Positions 47,014 through 55,460 of a stretch of 64,000 nucleotides of DNA are shown here, one piece after another. This stretch comes from an uncultured Flavobacteriaceae bacterium (GTDB lineage Bacteria > Bacteroidota > Bacteroidia > Flavobacteriales > Flavobacteriaceae). The stretch is from positions 62,001-126,000 of the forward strand of contig CANLXN010000001.1 in the NCBI GenBank assembly GCA_947495135.1, read 5' to 3'. The notes below the pieces were generated by a model. That model was not told the DNA's origin. It did not search any database and worked only from the letters and a program-made list of their open reading frames with translations. The position numbers and the translations under genes were made by a program. Numbering within the stretch: position 1 is the first letter of the stretch; the number at the start of each line of letters is the position of its first letter.

Positions 47014-48927
47014 ATGCCGAAATTTTTTATGATCCTCGTTTTTCTGTCATTGACAGTAACCGTTAATGCGCAGAGAAAAACGAAGCCTACCGAAGTAGAA
47101 TTAGAACTTGCTAAAGAACTAAAAGCCACTTTCAACGATCAGGACGTGGTGATTCTTAATAAGGACATCAACGTTTCCTTTAATAAAAATAGAACTTCAG
47201 GAAAAGTTGAAGTTTCTATTGAGGAGGTGGTCGACTTTATCAATATTAGTTCGAGCTCAAGAATACAGTTTCCAGTGTTTTACGACTCAGAGTCTAGGGT
47301 AGAGGATATTACCTTGAGAGACAAGAACGGACGAGAAATAAGTACTTATTTAAAAGACGAGTACATGAGTAGTGCCGATCTTTTTCACACAGATTATAGA
47401 GTTAAATACGCCAATATCTCTTTGCCAGTCAAGGCCTATAAGTGTCAGGTGATTGCTAAAAAGAAGTATTTCGATATTAAGTATTTTACGAGTCAATATT
47501 TCGTAGATCAGTACCCAGTTGTAAACGGATCTGTGAAAATAGAAATACCTTCTTGGTTAGAGCTAGAGCTAAAAGAGTTCAATATTCTTGGGTTTAACAT
47601 TAAAAAGGAAGTCGAAACTAACAAAGATGAAACTGTTATTACGTATGCTTTTGAGGATATGGAATCCAGAGTGCAGGAAGTAAATAGTCTCGGCCCATCT
47701 CACATTTATCCACATGTATTATTTATCGCAAAGTCTTTTAAGACGAAAGATGAACAAAAACCTCTTTTTAGTGATGTAAAGGATTTGTATAAATGGTATA
47801 ATGGTTTAGCTAAAAGTGTTGTAGTTGATACTTCTGTTTTTTCTGAAAAAGTAAATGAATTAATTAGCGGTGCTTCGTCTAATAAAGAAAAGATAGAAAA
47901 AATCTTTTACTGGGTTCAAGACAATATTCGCTACGTTGCTTTTGAAGATGGGATAGCAGGATTTAAACCCGATAGCCCGCAGAATGTTTTCACCAAGCGC
48001 TATGGAGATTGTAAAGGAATGGCGATTTTAACCAAGAGTATGCTGGAAATGGCTGGGTTTGATGCAAGGTTGGTCTGGATTGGAACAGATAGATTGGCTT
48101 ACGATTATTCTATTCCATCATTATCTGTGGATAATCATATGATCTGTTCTGTCGTGTTGGACGGAGAAACTGTTTTTCTGGATGGGACCGAAAAATATAG
48201 CCGTTACGGAGAGTATGCAACACGTATCCAGAATAAACAGGCACTTATGCAGGATAAAGATAATTTTGAAATCCTAACCGTTCCTTCGGAAAATGTTAAT
48301 CGTAATATAGACAAGGCAGTTTATGCACTTCAATTGGAAGGAGAATCCTTAAAGGGAAATATCAAAAGAATCTTTAGTGGAGAAACTAGAGTCGCTATTC
48401 AAAATGTCTACAATTCCTTCGGAAAAGACGATAAGATAAGCTTATTGAACAAATTTCTCGCAGGCGGAAATAGTAATTATTTGATCACAGAGATTGCTCC
48501 TTTTGATGAAGAGGACAGAGAAAACGACTTGACGATTGAATATACAGCGTCTATTAATAACGCAGTTACAGAATTTGATGGTACACTCTATTTGGACATA
48601 GATCCAATCAAAAGATTTGCGGATGCAGAGTTCAAGGATAGGAAAACGCCATTTAATCATGATTTTCAGGAAAAAATAATTACGGAAGTAGTGGTGAAAA
48701 TACCAGAGAATTATAAAAAGATTGAATTGCCATCAGACCTTTCAATTTCAAATGATATTGTTCAGGTAAATGTGAAATATGCTCAGAAAGACCATACTAT
48801 TAGCTACAAAAATGAAATCGATTTTATCAAACGAACTATAAGTAAAGACGAATTCGATCTTTGGAATACCACCTTTGCCCGATTAAAAGAAAACCTTAAT
48901 CAGCAAATTACGCTAACCAATAACTAA
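47014..48927 (+). CDS. DUF3857 protein with transglutaminase-like domain
   Basis: This 637-residue secreted protein has a signal peptide (cleaved after NAQ near 20), a DUF3857 beta domain at about 50-230 (DSESRVEDITLRDKNGREIS, YKCQVIAKKKYFDIKYF) and a transglutaminase-like domain whose triad appears complete: C333 in GDCKG, H375 in DNHM and D390 in FLDGTE. It ends in a beta-rich region. Such proteins are common in Bacteroidota and thought to act as periplasmic or surface peptidases or cross-linkers; no substrate is known. The next gene is a longer paralogue ten bases away. Confidence 0.9.
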   Translation: MPKFFMILVFLSLTVTVNAQRKTKPTEVELELAKELKATFNDQDVVILNKDINVSFNKNRTSGKVEVSIEEVVDFINISSSSRIQFPVFYDSESRVEDITLRDKNGREISTYLKDEYMSSADLFHTDYRVKYANISLPVKAYKCQVIAKKKYFDIKYFTSQYFVDQYPVVNGSVKIEIPSWLELELKEFNILGFNIKKEVETNKDETVITYAFEDMESRVQEVNSLGPSHIYPHVLFIAKSFKTKDEQKPLFSDVKDLYKWYNGLAKSVVVDTSVFSEKVNELISGASSNKEKIEKIFYWVQDNIRYVAFEDGIAGFKPDSPQNVFTKRYGDCKGMAILTKSMLEMAGFDARLVWIGTDRLAYDYSIPSLSVDNHMICSVVLDGETVFLDGTEKYSRYGEYATRIQNKQALMQDKDNFEILTVPSENVNRNIDKAVYALQLEGESLKGNIKRIFSGETRVAIQNVYNSFGKDDKISLLNKFLAGGNSNYLITEIAPFDEEDRENDLTIEYTASINNAVTEFDGTLYLDIDPIKRFADAEFKDRKTPFNHDFQEKIITEVVVKIPENYKKIELPSDLSISNDIVQVNVKYAQKDHTISYKNEIDFIKRTISKDEFDLWNTTFARLKENLNQQITLTNN

Positions 48928-48936
48928 TCCAATTTT

Positions 48937-51111
48937 ATGCTTAAATATATCTTTTTAGCAGTTTCGCTATTAATTTGTTCAAATGTGGCAACAGCCCAGT
49001 CGAAGGAAGAACTGGAACTTCAAAAACAATTCTGGGGAACCGAGGATAACCAGAAGAACATTGTAGAAGTACCCGAAAAGTGGTTGGGAGAAAGTGCCGT
49101 TATTTTATACCGTGACGAGTATTATAAGTTTACCAATAATGGAAAAAAGATGTATAATCCATCTTATTTTCATCAGCGTGTTAAATTATTAGACAAATCG
49201 GCAGTTGAGGATTTTTCAGAATATAGTTTTGAAAAAAATAGTAAGGTAGGTGCTGGATTCGTGAATTTTTCTAAAGATGAAACTACCGTTGGAATTAAGA
49301 TCCTAAAGTTGGATGGAGAAGAGATTATTGTTGATATAGATGCCGAAACAGTTGCACAAGACGACGAGAATAAGATTGCCATACCCAATTTGGAGGTAGG
49401 AGATATAGTAGATCTATATGTATATGAAGATGATTATTTACGTAGTTTTTCTGGAACACATATTTATCCTCCAGTAGAACGTGTTCTAAGCAGCGATTAC
49501 CCTATTGTATATAGTAGAGTGGCTGTAGAGGTAGAAAACGATTACTTTCTGAATATGGAATCGTACAACGGAGCCCCAAAAATCAAGGAGGAGGAGACCG
49601 ACAGAAAATCGACCAAACGATATGTATTAGAGGCGTCAGATTTGGATAAGAGTGAATTTCCAAGATGGTTTTATCCTTTAACAGAACTACCGGCCCTTAA
49701 ATTTCAGGTGACTTTTGCGCTGAAATTTCGAAATCAGTTAGGTGCAAAAGTATTCTTGTCTGAGGACGATGCAGAACGTAAGACGAAAGTAACCAACGAA
49801 GAAATCATTGAATATTACGGAAACAGGTTTAATACTTCAAAAGGAAGTAAGGTGAGAGATGTGGTAAATTACCTGGAGGACAAAGGAATAACCGATAAGC
49901 GTAAGCAGATCGAAGAGGCCTTGTATTATGTAAGACACAAAAGTTATAATCGTTTTATCGAATTAGTAATTGCCCGTGATAATGAAGTTAGGTATTACCC
50001 AGAGCTTTGCGACTCGGAGTATGTTATTTTGGATGAAGATACCTTTGTTAATTATTTCGCTGGTTTGGCCAAACGGCTAGAGATTGATTTTGATATTATA
50101 GTTGCGACCGAAGATTACAACGGTCCTATCGATGATCTTTTACTACGATCCAATGTTTCTTACGGACTTCGATTTAATTTTGATGAACCTCTGTATCTAT
50201 TTAGTCTTTCTCCGCATGTACAGGCAGATTTTTTTCCGAAGAACCTAGAAGGAACTAAAGTGTATCAATTGAATATTGTTAAGAATAGAAAAATTGAAGA
50301 TGTATCCTTCGATGTACTTCCAGTTACGGCTGCTTCCGAAAACAGTTCGTCTGAAGTAGTTAATATAGCGTTTGAAGATAATTTTAAAAAAATTATAGTT
50401 GATAGAGTGCAAAGTTATACAGGGCATTTTAAGAATGACGAAATTGACGACCGATTGGTTTTTGTGGATTATTTAGACGAAGAATTTAATAGATTTGAGA
50501 CCAAACACTTTTACCACTGCAAGAAGCGTCAAAATAAATCGGATGCAGAAGCCCAGTCTAAAATGGAGGCTTTTTATGCATCTTTTAGAGAAAAAAAGGA
50601 AGAAAAGATCAAGGAAAATGTAGGTGCAGGCTATGATGTTGAGATAGAAGACTACAGTTATGAGTTAGTGAATACGGGACGTTATTCTAAGGACCCACTC
50701 ACAATAGGGGACCATTTTACAATTTCTAACGAGTTTGTAAAAAAAGCCGGCCCAAACTTTCTTGTCGAGGTTGGAAAGTTCATAGGTGGACAGGTACAAC
50801 TAAAGGAAGAAGAACTTGTGCGTACCAAGGGAATCTATCTGGACCATGCTAAAACCTTCAACTATGAAGTAAATATTACCATTCCAGATGGTTACGAAGT
50901 GGTTGGCCTTGACAAACTACAACGAAATACAGTGAATGACACTGGCAGATTTGTAGCCGTTGCTACCATTGAAGATGGAATTTTAAAATATAGAACCACT
51001 AAAACATACGCGAAGAGAAATTATCCCGCCTCAGACTGGTTAAAAATGACCTCATGGTTAAACGAGGCATATGATTTTAGTCAAGAAAAGGTTATGTTTA
51101 GAAAAATATAA
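48937..51111 (+). CDS. DUF3857 protein with degenerate transglutaminase domain
   Basis: This 724-residue secreted protein (signal peptide ending ATAQ near 20) shares the DUF3857 pattern with the preceding protein (YFHQRVKLLDKSAVEDFSE, AVEVENDYFLNMESYNGAP). In the region matching the transglutaminase core, the sequence EDTFVNYFAGLAKRLEIDF replaces GDCKG and its helix, so the catalytic cysteine is gone, and the His/Asp positions (YGLRFNF, YLFSLSP) are also not kept. It is most likely a non-catalytic partner. Starts ten bases after its paralogue; same operon. Confidence 0.85.
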   Translation: MLKYIFLAVSLLICSNVATAQSKEELELQKQFWGTEDNQKNIVEVPEKWLGESAVILYRDEYYKFTNNGKKMYNPSYFHQRVKLLDKSAVEDFSEYSFEKNSKVGAGFVNFSKDETTVGIKILKLDGEEIIVDIDAETVAQDDENKIAIPNLEVGDIVDLYVYEDDYLRSFSGTHIYPPVERVLSSDYPIVYSRVAVEVENDYFLNMESYNGAPKIKEEETDRKSTKRYVLEASDLDKSEFPRWFYPLTELPALKFQVTFALKFRNQLGAKVFLSEDDAERKTKVTNEEIIEYYGNRFNTSKGSKVRDVVNYLEDKGITDKRKQIEEALYYVRHKSYNRFIELVIARDNEVRYYPELCDSEYVILDEDTFVNYFAGLAKRLEIDFDIIVATEDYNGPIDDLLLRSNVSYGLRFNFDEPLYLFSLSPHVQADFFPKNLEGTKVYQLNIVKNRKIEDVSFDVLPVTAASENSSSEVVNIAFEDNFKKIIVDRVQSYTGHFKNDEIDDRLVFVDYLDEEFNRFETKHFYHCKKRQNKSDAEAQSKMEAFYASFREKKEEKIKENVGAGYDVEIEDYSYELVNTGRYSKDPLTIGDHFTISNEFVKKAGPNFLVEVGKFIGGQVQLKEEELVRTKGIYLDHAKTFNYEVNITIPDGYEVVGLDKLQRNTVNDTGRFVAVATIEDGILKYRTTKTYAKRNYPASDWLKMTSWLNEAYDFSQEKVMFRKI

Positions 51112-51330
51112 TAAATGTTAAACACAACGACACGGAGATTCTGTTTTTTTATAATGTAATTTTTTATTAATATAGTGCTGATTTACAGAGTGTTATTTTG
51201 AAGTAACCTGAAATTTACTTATTGTTTCTGATTTTTTTTTTGTTTAACGGTAGGGAAAAAAGATTTATGGTTGTTTTATAAGTGTTAAAGAAAATACAAC
51301 AGATTTAAATAGCTAATCAAATCATCCTAT

Positions 51331-51702
51331 ATGAAGTTACGTTTTCCCTTTTTATTAGCAGTTCTTGCGCTCCTTGCAAGTTGTAGTTCCAATACTTTGG
51401 ATGATGTGGTTGAACTAGTGGATGAGGATCCAGGCCCCGAGTTAATCACTTATGAAGACGTTAAACAAGTGTTTAATAATAATTGCACACAATGTCACTC
51501 TAATCCGCCACAAAACGGAGCTCCGATGCCTCTTGTTAGTTTTATCAATGTGGAAAATGCTGTCTTAAACCGCGGTTTACTAGATCGCATCAGTAGAGCT
51601 GAGGGAGAAAGCGGTTTGATGCCACTAGGAGGACCTAGATTACCACAAACTACCATAGACCTTATTAACCAATGGGAAGACGATGGTCTTCTTGAAAATT
51701 AA
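51331..51702 (+). CDS. Monoheme cytochrome-c-like lipoprotein
   Basis: This 123-residue protein has a lipoprotein signal with lipobox LLASC (C18) and then a single heme-c site C52-x-x-C55-H56 in NNCTQCHSNPP. A later methionine in LMPLGG or MPLVS could be the axial ligand. The rest, ending TIDLINQWEDDGLLEN, is typical of surface c-type domains of Bacteroidota. Heme attachment requires periplasmic maturation. First gene of a four-gene operon with YceI, an OB-fold protein and DUF5777. The 219-base gap before it is AT-rich; no clear TAnnTTTG box was seen. Confidence 0.88.
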   Translation: MKLRFPFLLAVLALLASCSSNTLDDVVELVDEDPGPELITYEDVKQVFNNNCTQCHSNPPQNGAPMPLVSFINVENAVLNRGLLDRISRAEGESGLMPLGGPRLPQTTIDLINQWEDDGLLEN

Positions 51703-51713
51703 ATTTGACTATC

Positions 51714-52262
51714 ATGAACAAAACATTTTTCATCTTATTACTATGTGTTGGTTTGGTTGCAGTTACCAATGCACAGTCTAAATGGAGCACTAAAACAGGA
51801 AATCTAGTTTTTGAAGCTTCGGTACCTTCCTTTGAGGAAGTAAAAGCGACCAACAATAGTGTTAGTGCAATTTTAAACACCGAAACAGGTGCTTTCGCAT
51901 CACTTGCCCTAGTGAAGGGATTTCGCTTCAAAGTAGCCCTAATGGAAGAACACTTTAACGAAAATTATATGGAGTCTTCAGATTTTCCAAAGGCGGTTTG
52001 CAAGGGAAAACTCGTAAACTTTAATGTAAACGATTTAAAAGATACTTTTTCAGATTTTACAATGAAAGGTACTATTACTATGCATGGCGTTACAAAACCA
52101 ATTGAAACCATAGTAAAACTAAAAAAGACTAATAACGAAATTGAATTACAAAGCAATTTTATCTTAAAACCTGAAGATTTTGATATCAAAATACCAGGAA
52201 TCGTAAGTAAGAAAATCGCCGACGAGGTTAATGTATCGGCGAATTATTCACTATCACAATAA
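51714..52262 (+). CDS. Secreted YceI family protein
   Basis: From ATG 51714 the protein has 182 residues and a signal peptide (MNKTFFILLLCVGLVAV, cleaved after NAQ). An in-frame TTG at 51705 is not needed. The YceI lipocalin-like barrel is visible in WSTKTGNLVFEASVPSFEE, HFNENYMESSDFPKAVCKG and TMKGTITMHGVTKPIE. YceI proteins bind isoprenoid quinones or related lipids in a long cavity. It starts 11 bases after the cytochrome gene, which suggests a common redox or lipid role. Confidence 0.92.
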   Translation: MNKTFFILLLCVGLVAVTNAQSKWSTKTGNLVFEASVPSFEEVKATNNSVSAILNTETGAFASLALVKGFRFKVALMEEHFNENYMESSDFPKAVCKGKLVNFNVNDLKDTFSDFTMKGTITMHGVTKPIETIVKLKKTNNEIELQSNFILKPEDFDIKIPGIVSKKIADEVNVSANYSLSQ

Positions 52263-52266
52263 TTCT

Positions 52267-52647
52267 ATGAAAAAGAAAATTATATTACTGATAGTGACTT
52301 TGGTACTTGTAGTAGGTGCGTATTCAGGGTACAAGCACCTCTACAAGGCCCATCGAAATATTGAAACGGAAGTCGCTGTTATGGAGGTAGACGCTTTCAA
52401 ATTGAAAATGTTTTTCAAAAGAAATAAAACGGAAGAAGTTTTAAATAAAACAGTATCTGTCTACGGGATCGTGACTGGAATAGAAGGAAATACCATTACA
52501 TTAGAAGACATGATCCAGTGTAGTTTTGACGGAGAATTACCCAGCGTTAAAATAGATGATCAGGTGTCCATCAAAGGGAGATGTATTGGCTATGACGACC
52601 TTTTCGAATTAGTTAAAATGGATCAATCAACTCTAACCAAAAAATAA
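52267..52647 (+). CDS. Membrane-anchored OB-fold (tRNA_anti-like) protein
   Basis: From ATG 52267 the protein has 126 residues: an N-terminal helix (KIILLIVTLVLVVGAYSGY) and an OB-fold of the tRNA_anti-like family (NKTVSVYGIVTGIEGNTITLED, CSFDGELPSVKIDDQVSIKG, YDDLFELVKM). An upstream in-frame ATG at 52231 lies within yceI and was not preferred, since it would place 12 residues before the anchor. No nucleic acid role is implied; such periplasmic OB domains bind small ligands or proteins. Its stop overlaps the next start by one base. Confidence 0.85.
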   Translation: MKKKIILLIVTLVLVVGAYSGYKHLYKAHRNIETEVAVMEVDAFKLKMFFKRNKTEEVLNKTVSVYGIVTGIEGNTITLEDMIQCSFDGELPSVKIDDQVSIKGRCIGYDDLFELVKMDQSTLTKK

Positions 52648-53531
52648 TGAAAAAATTTGCACTACTATTCTTCCTATTTCCGCTTATTCTATCTGCTCAA
52701 GATGACCTTCTAGATGAATTGGAAAGTGGGATTGAGGAAGATAAAACGGTTATTGCAGCCTTTAAAGGACTTAAAGTCGTCAATTTCGAATCTACAAAGT
52801 TGGCAAGTAGCAAAGACCTTTTCTTTGTAGTTTCTCATCGATTTGGTACTGTAAAGAATGGAATAGACGATTTTTTTGGTTTGGATAATGCCGTTACCCA
52901 GCTTAAATTTATCTACGGAGTGAACGAATGGCTCAATATAGGAGTCGCCCGAAGTTCCCTTCAGCAAAAATATGGAGTACATGCAAAATACCGATTGCTA
53001 AATCAGGTAGAAGATGGTTTTCCAGTGACTTTGGTTGGTTATAACCTGGTAACTATTAATACTGCATTAGACAAGGATTTACTTCCAAGACTCGAATTTA
53101 GCGATCGGTTAAATTACACTACACAAGTATTGATTTCTCGAAAAGTATCTAAGAAACTTTCTCTCTTATTGGCTCCTACCTTTGTTCATGAAAATTTGGC
53201 AACAAGGAGTTTCAATATTCAGGAAGACGGAACAACTGAGTTTTCTGATGAAGATAACAATCAGTTTGCTTTGGGAATGGGAGGACGATACAAGTTAACA
53301 TCTCGTTGGAGCGTAAATGTAGATTACGGAGTTCACTTAAATCGAAATTCAAATAGTAATTTCAAAAACCCATTGTCGATTGGTTTCGATTTAGAAACTG
53401 GGGGGCACGTGTTCCAAATGCACTTTACCAATGCGCAGGCAATGTTTGAGGACGGATTTGTGGTTCAAGGTCAGGGAGACTGGGGAGATGGAGACTTCTT
53501 CTTTGGATTTAATTTAAGTAGGGTATTCTAA
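52647..53531 (+). CDS. DUF5777 family outer-membrane beta-barrel protein
   Basis: This 294-residue protein has a signal peptide (to about residue 18, ending LSAQ) and is made of alternating strands typical of an outer-membrane barrel (VSHRFGTVKNGIDDFFG, LNIGVARSSLQQKYGVHAKY, RWSVNVDYGVHLNRN). It ends in FNLSRVF, a C-terminal aromatic as in many barrels. DUF5777 proteins are found next to cytochrome and YceI genes in Bacteroidota. Role unknown; it could expose or anchor the operon's other products at the surface. Confidence 0.85.
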   Translation: MKKFALLFFLFPLILSAQDDLLDELESGIEEDKTVIAAFKGLKVVNFESTKLASSKDLFFVVSHRFGTVKNGIDDFFGLDNAVTQLKFIYGVNEWLNIGVARSSLQQKYGVHAKYRLLNQVEDGFPVTLVGYNLVTINTALDKDLLPRLEFSDRLNYTTQVLISRKVSKKLSLLLAPTFVHENLATRSFNIQEDGTTEFSDEDNNQFALGMGGRYKLTSRWSVNVDYGVHLNRNSNSNFKNPLSIGFDLETGGHVFQMHFTNAQAMFEDGFVVQGQGDWGDGDFFFGFNLSRVF

Positions 53532-53577
53532 ATATCCAAAATTGAGATAAACGCTCATTAAAAATAAGCTACGCACT

Positions 53578-54429
53578 ATGAAAAAAATTACTCTAATCGC
53601 CATCACATTTATGACTTTTTCTGTGGCAAGCGCTCAGATTTCGGAAGGAATTATCAGCGACTTCGAGGACGGGACTACTCAAGGCTGGTCTAATGGAGAA
53701 ACCTCTCCCAATCCTCCAGTGAATATTCCAACAGGAGGTCCCAGTGGTACAGACGATAACTTTATTGAAGAAGAAAGTGCCGGAGGTAGCGGACCAGGAA
53801 GTAGACTTGTTATGTTCAATGAAAACTCAGAATGGTTGGGTGATTATTCGCAAATAGGTCCTGCAGAAATGGTTATGAACATCAAAAATGCCGGAAATGA
53901 AGAACTTTTTATACGAATTGGTTTAGCCGGAGGTCCAGATGAAACGGAAATGGTTACCTCAGATCCAATTTCAGTGCCAGTATCTCAGACAGACTGGACA
54001 CTTATCGGTATTCCTGTAGACGAATTTAGTTTTACGGTTACCGATGGAGATGATACACCAGCCCAGGTGTTACAAGACGTAATTGAGATTAGAATATTAA
54101 GCAATGAGGACGTGGATTTTCGCGGAGCCGCTATTGTTGGTAAAATGCATATAGATAATATTGGGATTTTTGGAGCCATTGGTTTTGATGATAACTTAAT
54201 TGAGACATTTTCAATATCTCCGAACCCTGCGTTAAATCGATTAAATATTTCTTCTCAAGTTCAAATGCAGGAATATAGTATTTATAGCCTACTAGGAGCT
54301 ACAGTTGCCCAAGGTTTAATTGATGCGAATGAGAAGCAAATCAATATTTCCGATTTGTCTAGCGGACCTTATATCATTGAGGTTTCTTCGGAAAAGAGCA
54401 CGACAACAAAAAAGTTTATTAAACGCTAA
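53578..54429 (+). CDS. T9SS-secreted carbohydrate-binding-like protein (paralogue 1)
   Basis: This 283-residue protein has a signal peptide (to about 20, ending ASAQ), one jelly-roll-like domain of about 180 residues (starting SDFEDGTTQGWSNGE and ending MHIDNIGIFGA) and a type A T9SS sorting domain from about 215 (SISPNPALNRLNI, SSGPYIIEVSS, ending KKFIKR). The first domain resembles carbohydrate-binding or surface modules (F-E-D-G-T...GW motif). It is followed by a terminator and by a paralogue. Partner or substrate unknown. It follows the DUF5777 gene by 46 bases. Confidence 0.8.
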   Translation: MKKITLIAITFMTFSVASAQISEGIISDFEDGTTQGWSNGETSPNPPVNIPTGGPSGTDDNFIEEESAGGSGPGSRLVMFNENSEWLGDYSQIGPAEMVMNIKNAGNEELFIRIGLAGGPDETEMVTSDPISVPVSQTDWTLIGIPVDEFSFTVTDGDDTPAQVLQDVIEIRILSNEDVDFRGAAIVGKMHIDNIGIFGAIGFDDNLIETFSISPNPALNRLNISSQVQMQEYSIYSLLGATVAQGLIDANEKQINISDLSSGPYIIEVSSEKSTTTKKFIKR

Positions 54430-54455
54430 GTATATTTTGACTGGTCACAAAATGG

Positions 54456-54482
54456 AACCCGCTACACTGGCGGGTTTTTTCT
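54456..54482 (+). terminator. Terminator between the two T9SS paralogues
   Basis: AACCCGC (54456-54462) pairs with GCGGGTT (54470-54476), seven-base loop, then a T run. Confidence 0.85.
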
Positions 54483-54568
54483 TTTTTTTGAAATAAGAAG
54501 ACAACCAAAAAGAGAACCTGTTTACCAACCATATTATTTTTTTGTACTTTTCATTAAACTTTGAATCT

Positions 54569-55423
54569 ATGAGAACGATCTTATCTCTTTGTACCTTAAT
54601 ATTTTACTGTCAATTAGGAATGGCACAGTCTTTCAACAGCGATTTCCAGGATGGTACGCTACAAAATTGGACCAATACAGATGGAACGACCACAACAATG
54701 TCTGTTGAGGATGGTGACGATGGTGTTTCCAAACACCTAAAGAAGGTAAGTGACGGTTCTAACGGAGCAACCGGAGAATTAGCTATCAAGAATGTAATTG
54801 ATTACAATGGAAATTACGACTGTGATGATCCATCTGGCATCAATTGCTTGGGCTGGGTAGAAATTTATTTGAAAAACGAGAATTCTTTTGATATCAACTT
54901 ACGGATGGGAGTAGTAGGTGCGAATGGAACCAAACTAGTATCTAACGTTGCTAATCAATCGCTTAATTATCCAGAGGGATCTCAATGGTTTTTTTATGAC
55001 ATAGCACTGGATCCGAGTCAGTTTACAGTGGTAGAAGGTTCTGGGACTATTTCGGAAACATTGCAAGATGTAGTAGAAATGAGGTTAATTCAGAACGAAG
55101 AGCTTTCTTTTGAAGGAGTGTACGCGTCAGGAAATATGATTATTGATAACATCTTTTATATATTTCTGCTTTCTTCCAACGACAATCCGTTAACGAATGT
55201 GTCCTTGTATCCCAATCCAGCGACTCATACGTTGCATATCAAATTTCCAACTATTACAGCAAGTGATATTGAAATTTATGATCTTTCAGGAAAAAGAGTT
55301 CAAGCGCAAACTGGAACAACGAATATCGCTGCCGTAGATCTTTCAAGACTTTCTAACGGAATATACTTTGCGAAAATTTCAACCAACGGAGGAACAACTT
55401 TGAAAAAGTTCTTAAAAAAATAA
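54569..55423 (+). CDS. T9SS-secreted carbohydrate-binding-like protein (paralogue 2)
   Basis: From ATG 54569 the protein has 284 residues; an in-frame upstream ATG at 54542 would add nine residues before the signal peptide (MRTILSLCTLIFYCQLG) and was not used. The domain is homologous to the preceding gene product: SDFQDGTLQNWTN, QFTVVEGSGTISETLQDVV and a shared EMRLIQNEELSFEG/EIRILSNEDVDFRG stretch. A cysteine pair (CDDPSGINC) is extra. The type A T9SS tail starts YPNPATHTLHI and ends KKFLKK. Tandem duplication is the likely origin. Confidence 0.82.
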   Translation: MRTILSLCTLIFYCQLGMAQSFNSDFQDGTLQNWTNTDGTTTTMSVEDGDDGVSKHLKKVSDGSNGATGELAIKNVIDYNGNYDCDDPSGINCLGWVEIYLKNENSFDINLRMGVVGANGTKLVSNVANQSLNYPEGSQWFFYDIALDPSQFTVVEGSGTISETLQDVVEMRLIQNEELSFEGVYASGNMIIDNIFYIFLLSSNDNPLTNVSLYPNPATHTLHIKFPTITASDIEIYDLSGKRVQAQTGTTNIAAVDLSRLSNGIYFAKISTNGGTTLKKFLKK

Positions 55424-55460
55424 CGATCATACCGTGAACTAGTTCGAACTCTTTTTGAGA

